Assembly: GCA_964614795.1 (NCBI GenBank)
Contig: CAZTME010000017.1
Coordinates: forward strand, 1 to 17,029
From: CAZTME01 sp964614795
Lineage (GTDB): Bacteria > Patescibacteriota > Microgenomatia > UBA1400 > PJMF01
Reading direction: 5' to 3'
Length of the DNA: 17,029 bases
The notes under the pieces were generated by a model. That model was not told the DNA's origin and made no database searches. It worked only from the letters and a program-made list of their open reading frames with translations. Below, piece after piece: positions 1-7,459 of the stretch (position 1 is its first letter; each line of letters begins with the position of its first letter). The translations under genes were made by a program, and so were the position numbers.

Positions 1-1273
1 AGGAAACATTGTGGAAATGCCAACCAAATCCAACTTTAGACAAGGTTTATCCATTTTCGAGTACGTGACTTCGGCTCGTGGTTCAAGAAAAGGTTTAACC
101 GACTCTGCTATCAAAACCGCCGATGCGGGTTACTTAACCAGACGTTTGGTGGATGTGGCGCATGATGTGATTATCAGATTGGAAGATTGTGGCACCACCA
201 AGGGTGTTTTCATTCCTACAGCCAGCAGACCTGATGCTTTTATTAATAGAGTGGTGGGGAGATTAGCCAGCGAGGCGGTAGTGGTGAAAAATAAAACTTT
301 GGTAGAAGTTAATCAAGAAGTGACAACGGAAATTGCTCAAGCCGTACTTAAAGCGAATTTACCGGGTATGAATGTGCGTTCGCCTTTAACCTGCGAAGCG
401 ACCAAGGGTTTGTGTTCGGCTTGTTACGGTAGAGATTTCTCCACTCATCAACGCGTAGCTATTGGTGTGCCGGTAGGTATAGTGGCAGCTCAGTCCATTG
501 GAGAGCCCGGTACTCAATTGACCATGCGGGTTAAGCACTCCGGAGGTATCGTCGGTTTGGACGTGACTCAGGGTTTGCCTCGTGTGGAAGAGTTGTTTGA
601 AGTTCGCAACCCACGCGGTAGTGCAATTATGACCGGTGTGGCCGGTGAAGTTGCTCTCGAAGAAGAAGATGGTATGACTGTGATTACTATCACCAATAGA
701 GATTCCGGTGAAGTGGAGGCGAGTTATCCCGTGCCTCTCAAGAGTGAGTTGTTAGTTTCTCCAGGTGATTTTGTGACAGCAGGCACTCAGTTGACAGGTG
801 GTCCACTTAATTTGCGAGACGTTCTGCAACTTCAAGGATTGCAAAAACTTCAGCAATATGTCATTGATCAAATTCAAGCGGTTTATGAATCGCAAGGAAT
901 TGCTATCAATGATAAGCATTTTGAAGTGATTGTGCGCAAAATGAGTGACAAAGTGCAAATTGAAGCGCCCGGTGACACCGATTTCTTAACTGGTGAAATT
1001 ATCGAAAAGAGCGCCTTTACCGAAGCCAATGACGATGCTTTAGCTGCCGGCGGACAACCGGCCACCGCTCGAGTTTTGTTCTTAGGTATTACCAGATCTT
1101 CACTCTTCACCAGATCTTGGCTTTCCGCCGCCTCATTCCAACACACTAAGCATGTTTTAACCGAAGCGGCATGCAAAGGTGCGGTGGATACACTAGAGGG
1201 ATTGAAGGAAAATGTGATCATTGGTCGGTTAATTCCCACCTCCAAGGAAAGAGCGCAAATCACTCTCTCGTAG
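1..1273 (+). CDS. rpoC: DNA-directed RNA polymerase subunit beta' (RpoC), C-terminal part
   Basis: This is the 3' part of the gene for the beta' catalytic subunit of RNA polymerase; the reading frame is open from base 2, so the true start lies upstream of the window. Visible are the second zinc site, with four cysteines in LEDCGTTKG, LTCEA and GLCSAC, followed by the bridge-helix/trigger-loop segment AAQSIGEPGTQLTMR. The C-terminal block ending GLKENVIIGRLIP is close to the family standard. There is no large insertion in the trigger loop. The residues after TMR are VKHSGG, where most bacteria have TFH-GG, so the catalytic-loop histidine is kept but its two preceding residues differ. The gene ends with TAG, 53 bp before rpsL. 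Identity is certain from motif content. Confidence 0.97.
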   Translation, partial: GNIVEMPTKSNFRQGLSIFEYVTSARGSRKGLTDSAIKTADAGYLTRRLVDVAHDVIIRLEDCGTTKGVFIPTASRPDAFINRVVGRLASEAVVVKNKTLVEVNQEVTTEIAQAVLKANLPGMNVRSPLTCEATKGLCSACYGRDFSTHQRVAIGVPVGIVAAQSIGEPGTQLTMRVKHSGGIVGLDVTQGLPRVEELFEVRNPRGSAIMTGVAGEVALEEEDGMTVITITNRDSGEVEASYPVPLKSELLVSPGDFVTAGTQLTGGPLNLRDVLQLQGLQKLQQYVIDQIQAVYESQGIAINDKHFEVIVRKMSDKVQIEAPGDTDFLTGEIIEKSAFTEANDDALAAGGQPATARVLFLGITRSSLFTRSWLSAASFQHTKHVLTEAACKGAVDTLEGLKENVIIGRLIPTSKERAQITLS

Positions 1274-1289
1274 CAATCTGTAAAAAATA

Positions 1290-1298
1290 TGGTACAAT
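1290..1298 (+). promoter_or_regulatory. Extended -10 promoter candidate for rpsL-rpsG
   Basis: The rpoC-rpsL gap contains TGGTACAAT, an extended -10 element (TGn plus TACAAT, five of six consensus bases). No convincing -35 box sits 17 bp upstream, which is usual for extended -10 promoters. Transcription would begin near base 1305, giving a leader of about 20 nt before the rpsL ATG. It would let the ribosomal protein genes be transcribed independently of rpoC, which has no terminator after it. Pattern match only. Confidence 0.4.
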
Positions 1299-1326
1299 TT
1301 GACATCTTGAACAGAAAATAGATTTT

Positions 1327-1737
1327 ATGCCAACGTTTAATCAACTTATTCGCAAGGGAGGCCGAAAAAGCCAACCAAAACGCATTAAAGCTTCTGCTTT
1401 TCGTCGAAGTTGGAACTCAATTTCGGGACGAGCGGTGCGTACAACCAATCCTCAAAAAAGAGGTGTGTGTACGGTAGTGAAAATTATGACACCCAAAAAG
1501 CCAAACTCTGCTCAACGTAAAGTGGCTCGTGTGCGTTTGTCCAATAAAATGGAAGTCACCGCCTACATTATGGGTGAGGGTCACAACTTGGCAGAACACA
1601 GCATTGTTTTGGTTCGTGGTGGTAGAGTTAAAGACCTTCCCGGTGTGAAGTATCATATTGTGCGTGGCAAGTATGACACTTTGGGTGTTGAAGGTCGAAA
1701 AACCAGTCGTAGCAAGTATGGTGTGAAAAAAGCATAA
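1327..1737 (+). CDS. rpsL: 30S ribosomal protein S12
   Basis: Small-subunit protein at the decoding centre of the ribosome. The 136-residue product starts with the canonical MPTFNQLIRKG and contains the two conserved loops, TPKKPNSA and GGRVKDLPGVKYHIVRG. The lysines in these loops, where streptomycin-resistance changes usually occur, are the wild-type residues, and the aspartate of the KDLPG loop that is often methylthiolated is present. The length fits the longer S12 form. The ATG has no strong Shine-Dalgarno sequence (a short AGA-rich stretch only), which matches other genes in this window. rpsG follows after 9 bp, so the two are co-transcribed. Confidence 0.98.
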   Translation: MPTFNQLIRKGGRKSQPKRIKASAFRRSWNSISGRAVRTTNPQKRGVCTVVKIMTPKKPNSAQRKVARVRLSNKMEVTAYIMGEGHNLAEHSIVLVRGGRVKDLPGVKYHIVRGKYDTLGVEGRKTSRSKYGVKKA

Positions 1738-1746
1738 GGTTAAAGT

Positions 1747-2223
1747 ATGAGAGCAAAAAAATCTTCTACTCGTAGCATTGAGCCGGATACAAAGTATGGT
1801 TCAAGAGTTGTCGCTCAGTTAATTAATTATGTCATGAAAGATGGCAAAAAAACTGTGGCGCAAAAACAAGTTTACTTGGCTTTAGCTTCTCTTGAAGCAG
1901 AAACCAAACGCAAGCCTTTGGAAGTTTTGGATGAAGTGATCGAGGCTATTGCTCCTCAAATGGAAGTACGATCTCGTCGTGTCGGTGGTGCGGCCTATCA
2001 AGTGCCTATGCCGGTTAGACCAAAAAGAGCGCAAGCTTTAGCTTTGCGCTGGTTGGTGCAAGAGGCGCGCAAGCGCCCCAACGGCCAGTATCATACCTAT
2101 AATGAAAAGTTGGTAGCCGAGATGCTGGATGCGCTTAATGGTCAAGGAGGCGCGCTTGCGCGCCGACAAACGGCTCACCGCATGGCAGACGCCAACAAAG
2201 CCTTCGCCCACTTCAGGTGGTAA
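1747..2223 (+). CDS. rpsG: 30S ribosomal protein S7
   Basis: Primary 16S rRNA-binding protein that nucleates assembly of the 30S head. The 158-residue product shows the family landmarks: YGSRVVAQLINYVMKDGKK near the N terminus, the VRSRRVGGAAYQVPMPVRP hairpin in the middle, ALALRWLV after it, and the C-terminal HRMADANKAFAHFRW, where it stops. AAGG at 1737-1740 could serve as a weak ribosome binding site 6 bp before the ATG. It forms a two-gene unit with rpsL. In most bacteria fusA and tuf come next; here a hairpin terminator and a NUDIX gene follow instead, so the classical str operon is split. Confidence 0.98.
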   Translation: MRAKKSSTRSIEPDTKYGSRVVAQLINYVMKDGKKTVAQKQVYLALASLEAETKRKPLEVLDEVIEAIAPQMEVRSRRVGGAAYQVPMPVRPKRAQALALRWLVQEARKRPNGQYHTYNEKLVAEMLDALNGQGGALARRQTAHRMADANKAFAHFRW

Positions 2224-2254
2224 AATTCTTAATCCTTTTGGAATTCACTCATTA

Positions 2255-2279
2255 AGTGTTAAGATAACACTATCTTTTT
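2255..2279 (+). terminator. Intrinsic terminator candidate after rpsG
   Basis: A perfect 7-bp stem, AGTGTTA (2255-2261) and TAACACT (2265-2271), encloses a 3-nt loop and is followed by five T residues (2275-2279). It lies 31 bp after the rpsG stop and just before the NUDIX gene. The stem is AT-rich, so strength is uncertain. Confidence 0.5.
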
Positions 2280-2295
2280 GTGAGAGTTGAATTTA

Positions 2296-2823
2296 ATGAA
2301 TAAAACCCTTTCTTCCAAAATTGTGTATCAAAACCCTTGGATGTCGGTTAGAGAAGATGAATTTCTTTCTTCCAAAGGGAAGCCGGGCATTTACGGAGTG
2401 GTAGAAACTGGTGATTTTTCCATAATTATTCCCAAAATCGGTGATACGTTTGTTTTAATTAAATCATTTCGCTATATTATTCAATCTTTTTCCATTGAAT
2501 TTCCTTGTGGGGGATTGAATAAAAATGAGATTCCGCTGGAGGGAGCGAAAAGAGAGCTTGCCGAAGAAACCGGCTTGAGTTCCAATAACTGGCGTCAGTA
2601 TACGGACTACTATTCGGCAAATGGTATTACAAATGATCATGGGTTTGTATTCTTGGCGGAAAATTGCCATCCGGCTGGAGATGTCCATTTGGATGAAACG
2701 GAAGAAATTGTTGAAGTTTTATACTTCACTGAAAAAGAGATCAAAGGAATGATCAAAAAAGGTGAAATAAAAGACGGCCCCAGCATCTCGGCCTTTTTTA
2801 TTTATTTACTCAATCGTGAATAA
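2296..2823 (+). CDS. NUDIX hydrolase (ADP-ribose pyrophosphatase-like)
   Basis: Predicted to hydrolyse a nucleoside diphosphate linked to another moiety; the exact substrate cannot be read from the sequence. The 175-residue protein contains a perfect NUDIX box, G-x5-E-x7-RELAEETGL, at residues 72-94, with the metal-binding glutamates E87, E90 and E91. The preceding FRY and IEFPCGG and the late block near DETEEIVEVLYF resemble ADP-ribose/sugar-nucleotide pyrophosphatases. I chose the ATG at 2296, with GAGAG 9 bp upstream, over an in-frame TTG at 2287. A weak GC hairpin followed by T6 (2776-2799) sits inside the 3' end of the gene and could end its transcript. Its base composition is nearer to the core genes than to the insertion that follows. 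Confidence 0.93.
   Translation: MNKTLSSKIVYQNPWMSVREDEFLSSKGKPGIYGVVETGDFSIIIPKIGDTFVLIKSFRYIIQSFSIEFPCGGLNKNEIPLEGAKRELAEETGLSSNNWRQYTDYYSANGITNDHGFVFLAENCHPAGDVHLDETEEIVEVLYFTEKEIKGMIKKGEIKDGPSISAFFIYLLNRE
2776..2799 (+). terminator. Possible terminator inside the 3' end of the NUDIX gene
   Basis: GGCC at 2776-2779 can pair with GGCC at 2790-2793, directly followed by TTTTTT (2794-2799). The stem is only 4 bp, extendable with A-T pairs to the T-run, and lies within coding sequence 24 bp before the stop. Weak. Confidence 0.25.
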
Positions 2824-2843
2824 GACGTGAATTGCGAATTATT

Positions 2844-2945
2844 GAATAAGGCACAATACATTTCGGAATGGAAAGGTAATCGTGATAGACTCATGAATAA
2901 GGCACGATACTTTTCGGAATAGAAAGGTAATCGTGATAGGCTCAT
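2844..2945. repeat. Tandem 51-bp direct repeat (two copies)
   Basis: Two adjacent 51-bp units (2844-2894 and 2895-2945) differ at only four positions by my reading. Both start GAATAAGGCAC and end in a CTCAT-type tail. The unit is a multiple of three, but neither strand gives a convincing gene. It lies at the left edge of the accessory region, directly after the NUDIX gene. Confidence 0.9.
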
Positions 2946-3054
2946 CAATTTGGCTTAAAAAGTGATGTATAATTTTTGTGAAAAAAAGTATGGTAGACTT
3001 CGCAAAAACAACAAAAACTTGAATCTTTTGCGAAAACACGTCGTATAAGAACGA
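2946..3054. other. Non-coding stretch with a 9-bp hairpin
   Basis: No gene is visible. TTCGCAAAA (2999-3007) and TTTTGCGAA (3026-3034) form a perfect 9-bp stem. The next bases (about 3037-3061) resemble the right half of the attC-like sites downstream (CGTATA, then AACGAGTTA compared with GAAACGTTA at 9036-9044), but I found no matching left half, so a site here is only suspected. Confidence 0.4.
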
Positions 3055-3126
3055 GTTATGTGAAATACATGTTTTCCTTTTGGGGTTGTCGCCCCAGCTC
3101 TTAAAAAGAATCCGATTTTGTTTTTC
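3055..3126. repeat. Left inverted repeat of the helicase/DUF2130 unit
   Basis: Read against the reverse complement of 8859-8934, this stretch shares GTTAT, ACATGTTTTCCTTT, GCTCTTA, AAAAGAA and TCCGATTTTGTTTTTC in the same order with short gaps. Between the second and third blocks each copy has a different small hairpin: GGGG/CCCC here, AATTTC/GAAATT in the right copy. The sequence differs but a stem is kept. The two copies bracket the helicase and DUF2130 genes like long terminal inverted repeats. Confidence 0.8.
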
Positions 3127-3135
3127 TTTTATTAT

Positions 3136-3229
3136 AGAGGGGAAATATGGAGTTTTCTTCGCTCCGCTACGAAAACATTTATTTGATAAGGGGAATAAAG
3201 CGGTGTTTCCTCCGCTTCGCTCCTGAAAC
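3136..3229. repeat. Two tandem left-end hairpins
   Basis: Two consecutive units of about 53 bp each follow the plan AGGGGAA, short spacer, stem, TTCGCTCC-type loop, stem, ATTTATTT. The stems are GTTTTC/GAAAAC (3152-3157 with 3171-3176) and GTTTC/GAAAC (3205-3209 with 3225-3229). The same plan recurs once at 9282-9332 before the next structured unit, with a different 11-bp stem. They occupy the leader region of the helicase gene. Confidence 0.65.
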
Positions 3230-3254
3230 GATTTATTTATTAGAGGAAAACGAA

Positions 3255-3260
3255 TACAAT
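3255..3260 (+). promoter_or_regulatory. Possible -10 box for the helicase gene
   Basis: TACAAT lies 20 bp before the helicase ATG. The bases 17 bp upstream (TTTATT) match a -35 box poorly. If used, the transcript would carry a very short leader with no Shine-Dalgarno sequence. Confidence 0.25.
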
Positions 3261-3280
3261 AAAAACCGTTAAATTCAATT

Positions 3281-6200
3281 ATGGCTAAATACTATGGAAA
3301 ATTCGACGCAAAGGCATATTGGGCAACAAAGCCTTTATGTTCAGTCTGCAAAAGTCATAAAGTAAAAAATGGTACAATCTGTTATCAATGCAAAAAAGCT
3401 ATGGAACAAAAAACATCATCAACAACGCAAAACAGTGAGCCAGTAAATGCTAAACCAGTAGAGCCAAAAACAGAAGAAAAAGAACAAAAGATTTCACAAA
3501 TCAAATTTGATAAGAATTTTATCAAACATCTTCTTGAAAAACTAAAAGTTGGCAATACTCGCTCAATTCACTTAAATGCTATTCCTGGTCGTTCTGCGAC
3601 TAGATTAGATTTGTCTCAACTTTCGCATGTTGATGAAGGTATGCCGGATAATTTTATTGAAACAATTTTAAACAATGATTCATTTTCTTTTGCAATATCC
3701 TACGACAAAATTGATCTTGGCGAGATTGACGAAGAAGAAAAAAAGAAACTAGCACTAATAACCAAAAGACTGAATACACTTGTAATCGAAAATACTGACA
3801 ATTTCCTGGAATTTGGACTTAAAAATTTTGGTTTTGGTTACCCACTTCTGATAAAACGTGACCGAAATGACCCTGAAAAAATCATAAAAGCCCCATTATT
3901 CATATGGCACCTTGATATTGAACGCTCATATCAGAATAAAAACACATGGACAATAAAAAAAGACGAAGATTCACCAATCAAAATAAATGAACTTTTGATT
4001 TCAAATCTTGCCAAAGATGAATCGGTGAAAATAGAAAAAATATCAAAGGAAATAATTGAAGACGGAATTTTAGATAAAGATGAACTTTTAGAATTAACAC
4101 AAAATATATTAAATCAGTTAAATACTGAAACCGACAATCTCACATTAAAAATTGAGAAGTGTCCCGACGCGAAACAAATTGAGGCAATAGCGAACTCAAA
4201 ACCTTGGATTCAATGGAGTGGAATTTTCGGAATATATAGATCGCAAAACGAGACAATCATTCATGCCACCGAAGAATTATTAGAAAGATTTGATGAATTT
4301 GAAAGTGAAAATCTTATTTTAGAGCAATTTCAAACTTCCAGTATCTCATCGGTCGAGACTGATCCGAGCAAGGAGGAAATTGTAAATACTTTAACAAAAG
4401 ATGAAATCAAGCTTATCCAAGGCCCTCCTGGAACAGGGAAAAGTCAAAGTATTACGGCTATTGTTTCAAATGCCTTAGCAAATAATGCAAAATGTCTGAT
4501 TGTTTGTGAAAAGAAAACTGCTTTAGATGTTATTCAAGCAAATTTAGCAAAAATAGGTTTATCAAATTTTGCTGTTGTTATTGATGACGTAAACAAAGAC
4601 AGGAAAAAGTTAATTGAGAAAGCAAGAAACATCAAAGATTCTTCTCATTATGCACAATTCTCTAAACTTAATTTTGACGAAAAATATAAAAAATTCTGCC
4701 AATTAAAGAAGGAAATTAATGTTAAACATGCAGAATCATTAAAAAAAGTCTTTGGGGACTTTTCATGGAAACAACTCATAGGCCTTTACCTTAGATATTC
4801 TAAATCGGGAGATATAGCCCAGGTTGAGCAAGAATTAAATTATAAAAATCTAAAATTTGATCACGAAGAATATTCTGGACTTCATGCTGTTGTTGAAGAA
4901 GCTTCTTTTTTATATGGCGATCTTGCAAAAGATTCAGAAGAAATATTTTCAAAATTGAATGGTGATCTTTTTTCTAAGGAATATAAATGGGCAACGCATG
5001 GTGAAATAAAAAAGGAAACGGCTGAATTTGTTGAAATATTGAAAGAGCTAAATGTATTTCTTTCAGAAAAAGATGATTCTGATTACACGATAAAGACCGT
5101 TTCGATTTTCTCACCAGAATCAATAGAACAGTCTTTAGCTTTGACTGAAAAAATCATAGAAACTTTAAAGGAAATTATATCGTTACATGAAAAGGGCTCG
5201 AAATTAGGGGGAAAACAGTATAACGAAACTACTTTTTTACGAAATCTAAAGTATAACTTTTTCTCAATTTTCAGCACTAAAAATAAAGACATAAATAGTA
5301 CAAGAAAAAAGTTGCCTGGACTTTCAGCCAGCTTAATTAAAGATATTCAAAACCTTAATAAATTCAATTTTGACGGAGTGAGCATTAAGAAATTTGAAGA
5401 ATATCAATCATTGTCCGAACTCAAAGACGATTGCATGAATGGTTTAGAGAAAGCAGAGGCAATTAAAAAAGCAGTAAAAAAACTAAAAAACACTTCGAAA
5501 GACATAGAATCATTTGAAAAGAAGTTATCCAAGATTGAAAAAAATGGAACATTTGATTTTCAAATGAAAAATTTTGTTGAACTGGGAAGTGCAGAGAAGA
5601 TAAAAATCTTATACTCTGCTCTTACAGAAAACATAGAAAGATTAGAAGAAAATCTGGATTCTTATGAGAGCTATCATAATTGGAGATTTTTTTGCAGCAG
5701 TAAAAATGAATTTGAATTGCAAATTTTTGACACACTCAAAAAATTTGAAACTGAAAGTTGGAAGAATATTTTTATAGCTTGGTATTATCGTGGCGCATTG
5801 CTCAATTTTGAAGCAAACACCGAAAATGGCTTTCACAAATCAGATTCAAAACTGCAACAATTGAGCACTTTATACAGCGAACTTGAAAAACAGCAAATTC
5901 AACAAATAAAATCCGTTTGGGGCAATAATAGAAGTCACCAACTGTCAAAAATCAATTTCAACTTTAATACACTATACAATTTACGAAAAAACAATGCTGG
6001 ACCTAAAAATTCTTTGAGAAAAATTATCGAAAAGGATTTTGAGCTATTCACCTCGCTGTTCCCTGTCATTCTGACTAATCCTGTAGCCGCAAATGCTATC
6101 CTCCCTCTTGAACAAGGCCTTTTTAATATTGTCATTTTTGACGAGGCGAGTCAGCTAAGAATCTCAGATACATTTACAAGCCTTATTAGAGGACAATACA

Positions 6201-7438
6201 AAATTATTGCCGGAGATGAACACCAAATGCCACCGTCAAATTATTTCCAAAGCAATGCAGAATTGTTGGAAACGGACGAAGAGGAGGAAGACGACGATGT
6301 ATTTAATGAATCGGACGAACAAGCGGTTCTTGCAGAAAGTGAATCTTTGCTTCAATACGCATCCGATTTACAAAACATCAACAAATCATATTTGGATTTT
6401 CATTATAGATCCAAGCACCCAGCCCTCATTGATTTTTCCAATAATGCTTTTTACGGAGGAAACTTAGTACCTTTCCCACCTCAGGAAGTTTACAAACCAA
6501 TTGAATTTAGAGCTGTGAATGGTCGCTATGAAACGAGAACAAACCCTGCCGAAGTCGCTGAAATCTTAAAAATAATCGAAAATGAAATACATCCTGATCA
6601 CAACGGCAAGTATCCTTCCATAGGAATAGCTACTTTCAATATCAACCAACGAAATCTAATTACAGAATCGTTAAATGCGGCAGCAGAAAATAGTAAAGTC
6701 TTTGCGAACAAATTACAAGAATTAAGAGAAAGAGGAATGTTCGTAAAGAATCTTGAAAATATCCAGGGTGATGAAAAAGACATAATTATTATTTCAACAA
6801 CGTATGGCATAAAGCCAGATGGCAAATTTTCACAAAATTTCGCTCGCCTTAATAGAATTGAGGGTTACAAATTATTGAATGTGTTAATTACAAGAGCGAA
6901 AGATAAACTCTATGTATGTACTTCAATCCCACGAGAAAAATATCTTGCCTACCAAGAAGCTATAAAAAACGAAGGTAATAATAAAAAGGGAATACTCTAT
7001 GCTTACTTAGCTTATGCGGAAGCAGTGTCAAATAATGAGTCTGATTCGGCCGAAAGCATATTGAAAACTTTAAAAGAACAAAGTTTTGAAAAACCACGCG
7101 TTGTTTCAAGCTCGGATGGCCTATCAGAATCACCCTTTGAAGAAGAAGTTAATGATCTACTAATTGATGAATTTGGGAAAGAAAATGTTGTTCAACAACA
7201 TAAAATCGGTGGCTTTCGACTAGATTTTATCATTAAATCAAAAACAAAAGACATTGTACTGGAGTGTGACGGCAAAGCATATCATTCATCAGAAGAAGCC
7301 TATGCCTATGACATGTACAGACAAAAGGAGTTAGAAAACATGGGATTCATTGTTTACAGAATTTGGTCTACAAATTGGTTTCAAGATAAAGAAAGCGAGA
7401 TGCAAAAATTGAAACGATTTGTTGAGACAGTACAATAG
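3281..7438 (+). CDS. DUF4011-like SF1 helicase with C-terminal Vsr-like nuclease (candidate defence protein)
   Basis: A 1385-residue multidomain protein, probably a nucleic-acid-dependent ATPase plus nuclease. An N-terminal zinc ribbon has C20xxC23 and C34xxC37. Residues about 75-370 resemble DUF4011 (GFGYPLLIK, APLFIWHLDIER). The Upf1-type SF1 helicase core has Walker A GPPGTGKS (381-388, K387), DEASQ (954-958), GDEHQ (978-982), HYRSKHP (R1043), QGDEKD (from Q1162) and the LITRA arginine R1205. About 560 residues, largely helical and lysine/glutamate-rich, separate motifs I and II. A C-terminal Vsr/DUF559-like fold carries D1315, E1328, D1330 and H1335 in GFRLDF and LECDGKAYH. This order matches Hhe-type defence proteins (DUF4011, helicase, Vsr). 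The start has no clear ribosome binding site; upstream lie inverted repeats and hairpins. The DUF2130 gene follows 21 bp later. Domains are seen; the defence role is inferred. Confidence 0.9.
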   Translation: MAKYYGKFDAKAYWATKPLCSVCKSHKVKNGTICYQCKKAMEQKTSSTTQNSEPVNAKPVEPKTEEKEQKISQIKFDKNFIKHLLEKLKVGNTRSIHLNAIPGRSATRLDLSQLSHVDEGMPDNFIETILNNDSFSFAISYDKIDLGEIDEEEKKKLALITKRLNTLVIENTDNFLEFGLKNFGFGYPLLIKRDRNDPEKIIKAPLFIWHLDIERSYQNKNTWTIKKDEDSPIKINELLISNLAKDESVKIEKISKEIIEDGILDKDELLELTQNILNQLNTETDNLTLKIEKCPDAKQIEAIANSKPWIQWSGIFGIYRSQNETIIHATEELLERFDEFESENLILEQFQTSSISSVETDPSKEEIVNTLTKDEIKLIQGPPGTGKSQSITAIVSNALANNAKCLIVCEKKTALDVIQANLAKIGLSNFAVVIDDVNKDRKKLIEKARNIKDSSHYAQFSKLNFDEKYKKFCQLKKEINVKHAESLKKVFGDFSWKQLIGLYLRYSKSGDIAQVEQELNYKNLKFDHEEYSGLHAVVEEASFLYGDLAKDSEEIFSKLNGDLFSKEYKWATHGEIKKETAEFVEILKELNVFLSEKDDSDYTIKTVSIFSPESIEQSLALTEKIIETLKEIISLHEKGSKLGGKQYNETTFLRNLKYNFFSIFSTKNKDINSTRKKLPGLSASLIKDIQNLNKFNFDGVSIKKFEEYQSLSELKDDCMNGLEKAEAIKKAVKKLKNTSKDIESFEKKLSKIEKNGTFDFQMKNFVELGSAEKIKILYSALTENIERLEENLDSYESYHNWRFFCSSKNEFELQIFDTLKKFETESWKNIFIAWYYRGALLNFEANTENGFHKSDSKLQQLSTLYSELEKQQIQQIKSVWGNNRSHQLSKINFNFNTLYNLRKNNAGPKNSLRKIIEKDFELFTSLFPVILTNPVAANAILPLEQGLFNIVIFDEASQLRISDTFTSLIRGQYKIIAGDEHQMPPSNYFQSNAELLETDEEEEDDDVFNESDEQAVLAESESLLQYASDLQNINKSYLDFHYRSKHPALIDFSNNAFYGGNLVPFPPQEVYKPIEFRAVNGRYETRTNPAEVAEILKIIENEIHPDHNGKYPSIGIATFNINQRNLITESLNAAAENSKVFANKLQELRERGMFVKNLENIQGDEKDIIIISTTYGIKPDGKFSQNFARLNRIEGYKLLNVLITRAKDKLYVCTSIPREKYLAYQEAIKNEGNNKKGILYAYLAYAEAVSNNESDSAESILKTLKEQSFEKPRVVSSSDGLSESPFEEEVNDLLIDEFGKENVVQQHKIGGFRLDFIIKSKTKDIVLECDGKAYHSSEEAYAYDMYRQKELENMGFIVYRIWSTNWFQDKESEMQKLKRFVETVQ

Positions 7439-7459
7439 CTAAGATTAACCATAAATTAT

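Noticed and set aside
883..1374. Minus-strand open frame of 163 codons across the end of rpoC and start of rpsL.
   Set aside because: It is antisense to two certain genes and has no coherent domain.
2839..3039. Minus-strand open frame of 66 codons with an internal 17-residue repeat.
   Set aside because: The repeat in the protein only reflects the 51-bp tandem DNA repeat; there is no start signal and no similarity to a known protein.
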